DNA from: Procambarus clarkii
Lineage: Eukaryota > Arthropoda > Malacostraca > Decapoda > Cambaridae
Assembly: GCF_040958095.1 (NCBI RefSeq)
Contig: NC_091228.1
Span: 6,693,200 to 6,757,199, forward strand
Length of the DNA stretch: 64,000 nucleotides
Direction: 5' to 3'
A program made the translations under genes and the position numbers. Below the pieces are notes generated by a model. It did not search any database and was not told where the DNA came from. It saw only the letters and a list, made by a program, of their open reading frames with translations. How positions within the stretch are numbered: position 1 is the stretch's first letter; each line of letters begins with the position of its first letter. This document shows, one piece after another, positions 57,926-64,000 of the stretch.

Positions 57926-58916
57926 CGAAGCCTGAAAGAGTCTCAAGAGTCCCCTTAGGGGACGCCTCTTGGGGTGAGAAGTGTGACAATACATATTCAA
58001 TAACGGTAATCACGACACCGTTCACTAGATATTATTCACCGTCGACAGACAGATAGACACCGTCGTGAAGAAGCGACGGTGTAGGAGGAACGCACAAAAT
58101 TATGCATTCTTCTTCCCAAAGAAGTCGACGTTTTGTGCCACTGGTGTCAGAGAGGACCCGAAAGAGAAGAAAACAATCCCAAGTCAATGTTTCCGAAGCC
58201 TACTATATATCTTAGGTCTATAATTGTGTATATCTAGACTAATACAGATTTAGATTTACGTTGTTTCAGTATGAATAATGTATTATGGCATTGGGGTCAA
58301 CCTGGTGACCTCTTGACCCGTGTCCTAACACTTAGCGAGCCTCACCAGTGACCCTGACCTCAGCCCTGATGCGCACGTCACCAGCCAAACCAGATCACAT
58401 GAACTCCCAACACGCACCAAACGATTATCTAGCTATTATCTAAATATTTTAGGCCCCGAGGGTGTGAGTTTCAGTTTAACACGTGGGGGGCTAACGGCGC
58501 ACATTGCGTCGAGGCCTGGCGATTACGCAAGCGGCCTACGCTCTTGTGTTTACAGATGCACGCTTGAGGAGACAAGGGCACATTGCATGCACAGGCACGA
58601 AGGGCTGTCGCCGCTGACAGAGTTTAATGATGGGTATACAGTGCGTGTGTGGCCCTCATGAGGATCTGTCTGCGTGAGCAGCGGAAGGTAGAGCGAATAA
58701 GTGAGAAATATGTCAATGCTATATCTCAATGCAGAGTTCAGTCAAGAGATTCGAGTGAACGATTATCTTTCAAGGATTCGTTGGGGTTATCTCTTGAAAA
58801 TTTTGTTATAATGAATGCCAGTGGTTCTTTTCTGGGTCGTGTTCAATCAGTCTTTCATGGATGCTCTTGGTGTGGAGTGGAATAAAGTCCCTACTATGAT
58901 CCGACACGGGGTTCTT
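57926..58916. other. no gene recognised
   Basis: 58035-58095 is a hairpin (ACACCGTCG...CGACGGTGT). Open frames 58464-58661 and 58649-58885 have mixed composition but no domain or splice support. Confidence 0.3.
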
Positions 58917-59500
58917 GGGAGATTTTTCAAAGAATCTTGGGAGATTTTGCAAAGAATCTTGGGAGATTTTTCAAAGAATCTTGGGAGATTTTGCAAAGAA
59001 TCTTGGGAGATTTTTCAAAGAATCTTGGGAGATTTTGCAAAGAATCTTGGGAGATTTTGCAAAGAATCTTGGGAGATTTTGCAAAGAATCTTGGGAGATT
59101 TTGCAAAGAATCTTGGGAGATTTTGCAAAGAATCTTGGGAGATTTTTCAAAGAATCTTGGGAGATTTTGCAAAGAATCTTGGGAGATTTTTCAAAGAATC
59201 TTGGGAGATTTTGCAAAGAATCTTGGGAGATTTTGCAAAGAATCTTGGGAGATTTTGCAAAGAATCTTGGGAGATTTTGCAAAGAATCTTGGGAGATTTT
59301 GCAAAGAATCTTGGGAGATTTTGCAAAGAATCTTGGGAGATTTTTCAAAGAATCTTGGGAGATTTTGCAAAGAATCTTGGGAGATTTTGCAAAGAATCTT
59401 GGGAGATTTTGCAAAGAATCTTGGGAGATTTTGCAAAGAATCTTGGGAGATTTTGCAAAGAATCTTGGGAGATTTTCAAAGAATCTTGGGAGATTTTGTT
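58917..59500. repeat. 22-bp minisatellite (AAAGAATCTTGGGAGATTTT)
   Basis: About 26 units, GATTTTGC or GATTTTTC plus AAAGAATCTTGGGA. 22 bp opens three frames on each strand; none is a gene. Confidence 0.97.
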
Positions 59501-59769
59501 TTTAAAGATAAAACTCAATTTAAAGTCGTGATCAAAATATCTTAGTATCACCTTGAAATGACAATATACAATATCTTTCCAAATCACATGGAAAACCCAC
59601 GAAGAGTATCCACACAATTGTTAAACTAATTGATAAATTTCTACCTTTAAATGATGACACTATCGAAGACAAAAACTCTACAGTTGTAGAATACATTACT
59701 GTATGGGCCCTCGCCTCCTGGGAGAGTCGCTTTATCCGGCTGGACAACACTACTGCATTGTGGAACGTT

Positions 59770-59820
59770 TTGACCTTTTTTTTTGTTTTGAACGTTTTGA
59801 ACGTTTTGAACGTTTTTGTG
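59770..59820. repeat. 10-bp repeat (GAACGTTTTG)
   Basis: Four units. Confidence 0.85.
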
Positions 59821-59839
59821 TAAGAAGCGTCTAGCAGGA

Positions 59840-60185
59840 TGACCAACCCTGCAGAAACATTGATGACCAACCACTGTAGCCACACTCCCCCTTGTGTCAG
59901 CACGCGTGACGATAAGATAACCAAGATAACTCAAGACATTGATGACCAACCACTGTAGCCACACTCTCCCTTGTGTCAGCACGAGTGACGATAAGATAAC
60001 CAAGATAACTCAAGACATTGATGACCAACCACTGTAGCCACACTCGCCCTTGTGTCAGCACTCGTGATGATAAGATAACCAAGATAACCAAGACATTGAT
60101 GACCAACCACTATAGCCACACTCGCCCTTGTGTCAGCACGAGTGACGATAAGATAACCAAGATAACTCAAGATAACCTCAAGATA
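59840..60185. repeat. 78-bp tandem repeat (GATGACCAACCACTGTAGCC)
   Basis: Four units with ACACTCGCCCTTGTGTCAGC and GATAAGATAACCAAGATAAC. The GATAACCTCAAGATAACC at the end resembles the SINE-A tail. Confidence 0.92.
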
Positions 60186-60221
60186 ACCGCTGTGGCGTGA
60201 CACTGAAAGCTGTCCACTAGT

Positions 60222-60290
60222 CGTTAAATGTGTCATCCGTTAAATGTGTCATCCGTTAAATGTGTCATCCGTTAAATGTGTCATCTGTGT
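60222..60290. repeat. 16-bp repeat (GTTAAATGTGTCATCC)
   Basis: Four or five units. Confidence 0.92.
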
Positions 60291-60477
60291 CAATCGCTGG
60301 CCTCCTAAGACCGACCCTCCGATGCTCAATGAGTAACGCTGTTTTGTTGCTCTGTTGTTTTTATAGATCAACTTTCATGTTAATATATTTAGAACCTCTC
60401 TTGTGTATCGCTGGCTATATACCCTTGGAGACAGCATGCATTGAAAGGCAACAGTAAAACTAACAGAAAGCCTGAGC

Positions 60478-60738
60478 GATTGACAGCCGACAACATCCCA
60501 ACAGGACTGACAGCCAGCAACATCCCAACAGGACTGACAGCCAGCAACATCCCAACAGGACTGACAGCCAGCAACATCCCAACAGGACTGACAGCCAGCA
60601 ACATCCCAACAGGACTGACAGCCAGCAACATCCCAACAGGACTGACAGCCAGCAACATCCCAACAGGACTGACAGCCAGCAACATCCCAACAGGACTGAC
60701 AGCCAGCAACATCCCAACAGGACTGACAGCCAGCAACA
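60478..60738. repeat. 27-bp minisatellite (GACTGACAGCCAGCAACATC)
   Basis: Nine near-identical units. 27 bp keeps frames open on both strands. Confidence 0.96.
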
Positions 60739-60824
60739 ACAACGGCTCATCCATTTTGAAGATGCTAAAAACTCATCAGTTCAGGGAATAAAAACAAACT
60801 GAAGTCTTTCATAAAAGAGCTGAA

Positions 60825-60895
60825 AGTGACTGGCTTCACTTCACCTGACTGGCTTCACTTCACCTGACTGGCTTCTCCTCATCTGACTGGTGCAA
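60825..60895. repeat. 18-19-bp repeat (TGACTGGCTTCACTTCACC)
   Basis: Three units. Confidence 0.85.
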
Positions 60896-61029
60896 ACAAA
60901 ATATCTTGTCGAAGATTCAGAGCCCCGTTGTAAGTCAGCATCTCGTATGCCGCTGATTTTAAAGTATTTATGTTTGCTTTCATTCGTAGTGCTTATGTTG
61001 TATCTCTTCCCAGTATGAGAGGGAGAAGG

Positions 61030-61119
61030 AAGAAAGGAATTTTCAGGGGGAAAGCGCCAAACATTTACGACTATATAGCACTGGGAAGGGGTCAGGACAA
61101 GGATTTGGGATGGGACAGG

Positions 61120-61151
<32 letters not shown>

Positions 61152-61160
61152 CAGAGAGTG
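61030..61160 (-). mobile_element. SINE-C fragment running into (GA)n
   Basis: GGGGGAAAGCGCCAAACATT to GGATTTGGGATGGGACAGG, then GA repeats where the head should be. Confidence 0.83.
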
Positions 61161-62364
61161 TAGAAATATTGTATCTTGGAAACAGGAACTGACTCAGCGA
61201 GCATGATTAATTAAACCATTTGCATAATAGAGTGCATTATTAATATATACTCATTTTCTCAAGTCTATAATTCTCCTCCAGGTAATTAGAGTGTGAAGGT
61301 CTCTGGCGACATAAGCATGTGGCTGTGGGGAATACTAATTAGCACCTGTGGCATATGGGGTGGTCTAGTGTTGCCACCCAGGCCAGAGGGCCTCTGGTAG
61401 ACACTAGAGTTAAAAATAATCGTCTTTTGTCTATGTCTAATCTGTCTTTTGTCTGTTTTGTCTAATCCCCCAATCTTTCTGTCCTGTAATTTTGTTTCAC
61501 GCCTGGGAATTTTGTCCATATTCGTAGCTTCTTAAATCCGTTTCTGAAACTCGTCAGTTCATGCTGTTTCTCTCTATCTATTGTTTCAACTAGTGCTAGA
61601 CTTCATTGCAAACTAGCGTTGCAGTGAGCATGTTCTTAGTGAAGCTGCAAGAGTTATTGTTCTATTTCTGTTCATCTGAAGCCGCCACGAAAGACATTTA
61701 TTTAACGAGGGAATTATTTTCATCCATTAGGAATAAGCTTAATGCTAAGTTGCTAACATATATGGAGCAGGACGAGCCAGGGACCCACCAGGCGTCCGAG
61801 CCTTCACACGCTCAGTTGGCTTGATTTCACACTTGTCAGCGTCTTGAGAGAACAAGTTCCAGATGCGAGTCAGCCTACGAATGTATGATCGCTGATGAGC
61901 GATGTCCTTGAGAAAGGGACTACCAGCATGAGACTGTTGACGGCTGAGCGCCTTGCGTTACTGGTGCCAACTTCAGGCTTGTCCACGAAGTTGGGACTGG
62001 TGAGGAACTTTGAGAATATTGGCCTCGCGCATAATTCTATCTATCTATCTAGTCTATCTCTTGATAGAGTTGATAGAAGTCTATCAACTTCTCGCCGCTG
62101 TTGAAGGCTCTGATGTTCAGACCAGTTCAGAACTGGTCAAGACTTGAGATAAAACCTCCTAGCATGGTCCCCCATTTTGTTCAAAATTCTGATGAATGAT
62201 AGGAGCAGGCAGTCCAGGAGAGTAGTGCATACTAAAGAGGATCGGGTGAAGGGAAATATAAATGGGGAAATACAGTGTCAGTTATGATAGCAGGCGGACT
62301 GACCGCCTTGCTGACTCTCTCTCTGGTCGGTTGGGAGGTGATATCGCCGCTAGTTAATAGTAAA
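61161..62364. other. no gene recognised
   Basis: Contains the hairpin CCAGAGGGCCTCTGG (61384) and small TCTA repeats (62036-62095). The frame 61606-61824 has no known domain. Confidence 0.35.
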
Positions 62365-62384
62365 CTAGTGACATATAGAAGGGG

Positions 62385-62463
62385 CAGCCTCCAGGTAGAA
62401 GGAAGGGTTGCCAGGTAGAAGGAAGGGTTGCCTGGTAGAAGGAAGGGTTCCCTGGGAGAGGGA
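62385..62463. repeat. 22-bp repeat (AGGTAGAAGGAAGGGTTGCC)
   Basis: Three or four units. Confidence 0.88.
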
Positions 62464-62469
62464 AGGTCA

Positions 62470-63017
62470 TTGTTGTTGTTTAAGACTCGCTACTTGGAAC
62501 AAAAAAGTTCCAAGTAGCACGGGCTATGGTGAGCCCGTAGTGGACTTACCTGGCACAGGAGCGGGGCAAGTAGCCCGGGCTATGGTGAGCCCGTAGTGAA
62601 CTTACCTGGCACAGGAGCGGGGCAAGTAGCACGGGCTATGGTGAGCCCGTAGTGGACTTACCTGGCACAGGAGCGGGGCAAGTAGCCCGGGCTATGGTGA
62701 GCCCGTAGTGGACTTACCTGGCATAGGAGCGGGGCAAGTAGCCCGGGCTATGGTGAGCCCGTAGTGGACTTACCTGGCACAGGAGCGGGGCAAGTAGCAC
62801 GGGCTATGGTGAGCCCGTAGTGGACTTACCTGGCACAGGAGCGGGGCAAGTAGCCCGGGCTATGGTGAGCCCGTAGTGGACTTACCTGGCATAGGAGCGG
62901 GGCAAGTAGCCCGGGCTATGGTGAGCCCGTAGTGGACTTACCTGGCACAGGAGCGGGGCAAGTAGCATGGGCTATGGTGAGCCCGTAGTGGACTTACCTG
63001 GCACAGGAGCGGGGCTG
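62470..63017 (-). repeat. HP-CAA element with nine-fold 56-bp array
   Basis: On the minus strand the element ends with the hairpin GGAACTTTTTTGTTCC and a (CAA)n tail (TTGTTGTTG at 62471). Its 5' unit, GGGCTATGGTGAGCCCGTAG plus TGGACTTACCTGGCACAGGA plus GCGGGGCAAGTAGCAC, repeats at exactly 56 bp about nine times from 62521. Each unit holds the hairpin ACGGGCTCACCATAGCCCGT and CCAG|GTAAGT on the minus strand. Confidence 0.93.
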
Positions 63018-63480
63018 TAACTTTGAGAGGGAAGAGTTGCCAGGGAAGACGGCAGAGGTGTCAATAAGATGGCATATGTGCCATAATTATATATCATAAC
63101 TTGGCTGGTCAAATAGTGGCTTCATGGATAGCTGGAAATTATGTTATCCCCAATTTATCATAAAATTATCCACCATTTTTCTATGTGTAGTTAAAATTAA
63201 CACGTTTTTTATGTGTAGGTGTTTTCGTTCAAGGTTTCGCGGTCAAACTTGTTTACCTCTCGTCATTTTCAAAGGGCAAAAGAACTTGTTGAGCAGCGAG
63301 AGGATTAAGAAGCGTCCGCGAACATAGGCCACTGTAACTCCAGCCATGATTTGCGCAATAAGTCTTGCCTCTGAGGAATGCGGCTGTATCTCCTAGTTCT
63401 ATTATCTCAGCCTCTTACGCGTTACAAGGGGACACGTGTGTGAGTCATATATATATATACATGCGCTACCATCAGCTTTT
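63018..63480. other. no gene recognised
   Basis: Unique, AT-rich, with a short TATATA run. Confidence 0.35.
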
Positions 63481-63580
63481 GTCCGGTCGTGATGGTCGAG
63501 TGGATTAGGTGCCCTGTACACCAGTTGCAAAATGCTCCTGGCAGTATGGGTTCGAGTCACTTCTGAGGTGTGAGTTTTCA
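63481..63580 (+). mobile_element. tRNA-like SINE head joined to (TA)n
   Basis: GTCGTGATGGTCGAGTGGAT (A-box-like) and ATGGGTTCGAGTCAC (B box) about 45 bp apart. The body is replaced by TA repeats. Confidence 0.7.
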
Positions 63581-63581
63581 G

Positions 63582-63674
<93 letters not shown>
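63581..63674. repeat. (TA)n microsatellite
   Basis: Pure TA, ends ACATACACATG. Confidence 0.97.
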
Positions 63675-63678
<4 letters not shown>

Positions 63679-63774
63679 CACATGTAACTCAAGCAGACAT
63701 ATATCATAGAAATGGGAGAAGATATCGAGTCGTCGTGATTACTATCAAGTCGCCACTGAGACATACTGGCTTCT

Positions 63775-63868
63775 TCTTGTTTAAGATTAGCTACTGGGAA
63801 CAAAACGTTCCAAGTAGCACGGGCTATGGTGAGCCCGTAGTGGACTTACCTGGCACAGGAGCGGTGCT
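63775..63868 (-). repeat. HP-CAA element, single unit
   Basis: GGGAACAAAACGTTCC hairpin, ACGGGCTATGGTGAGCCCGT, then ACTTACCTGGCACAGGAGCG. This is the unexpanded form of the array at 62470. Confidence 0.88.
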
Positions 63869-64000
63869 GTGACACACTGGGAACGGGTAGGCATTATGTG
63901 ATTGTGGGAGTAGGTGAGGTGGGAAAAGAAGAAGAGGGAGAGGTATGTGAAAGAACTGAAGCCCATGTCATCCATCATTAATGCTTTCACGTCTTATTCA

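Noticed and set aside
58815-59545. Frames of about 200 codons with FAKNLGR or ESWEILQR repeats
   Set aside because: A 22-bp minisatellite; three forward frames and the reverse strand are equally open.
62521-63017. CRISPR-like array
   Set aside because: Units are contiguous without unique spacers, and this is eukaryotic repeat DNA.

Overview
The window looks like intergenic or intronic DNA of a decapod crustacean, probably a crayfish or lobster relative. This rests on memory of decapod repeat families, not on a search. Most of it is microsatellites ((GA)n, (CA)n, (TA)n), more than twenty minisatellite arrays, tRNA-derived SINEs, truncated non-LTR retrotransposons and palindromic MITE-like elements. 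There is no bacterial operon, rRNA or CRISPR array. Nearly all long open frames are frames through short-unit tandem repeats, not genes.

The names here are local. SINE-A has a Thr-like tRNA head and a tail of TCAAGATAACC units; SINE-A2 has the same body with another head. SINE-B, SINE-C and SINE-D are other tRNA-derived families. FB-1 is a foldback element with the core GACGACGACGTTTCGG. MITE-2 has GGGGCCAGATTC termini and MITE-3 has CAACCCGTTCTCGC termini. HP-CAA is a double-hairpin element with a (CAA)n tail. LINE-1 is an APE-type non-LTR element.

Layout: 1-3.3 kb holds the 3' part of one spliced host gene on the + strand, coding for a glycosylated single-pass membrane protein of unrecognised family. 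3.3-13 kb is mixed repeats, with a perfect 76-bp inverted duplication at 10.2 kb. 13-14.1 kb is two 30-bp minisatellites, followed by a decayed coding-like stretch. 15-21 kb is arrays and SINEs. 21.2-23.7 kb is the best preserved retroelement, LINE-1, with a long intact RT frame. 24-43 kb is dense SINEs, LINE scraps, MITE-3 and microsatellites. 43.7-44.9 kb joins a Penelope-like fragment to the C-terminal nuclease module of a second LINE type. 45.9-47.1 kb is a MITE-2 whose terminal repeat has grown into a 19-copy array. 47.6-60.7 kb is minisatellites with FB-1 and MITE-3, one MITE-3 carrying a SINE-A. 62.5-63.0 kb is a tandem array of HP-CAA units.

No multi-gene system was found. The most interesting material is how mobile elements here seem to seed tandem arrays (MITE-2, HP-CAA, SINE-A and LINE-1 ends), plus the uncharacterised membrane-protein gene.
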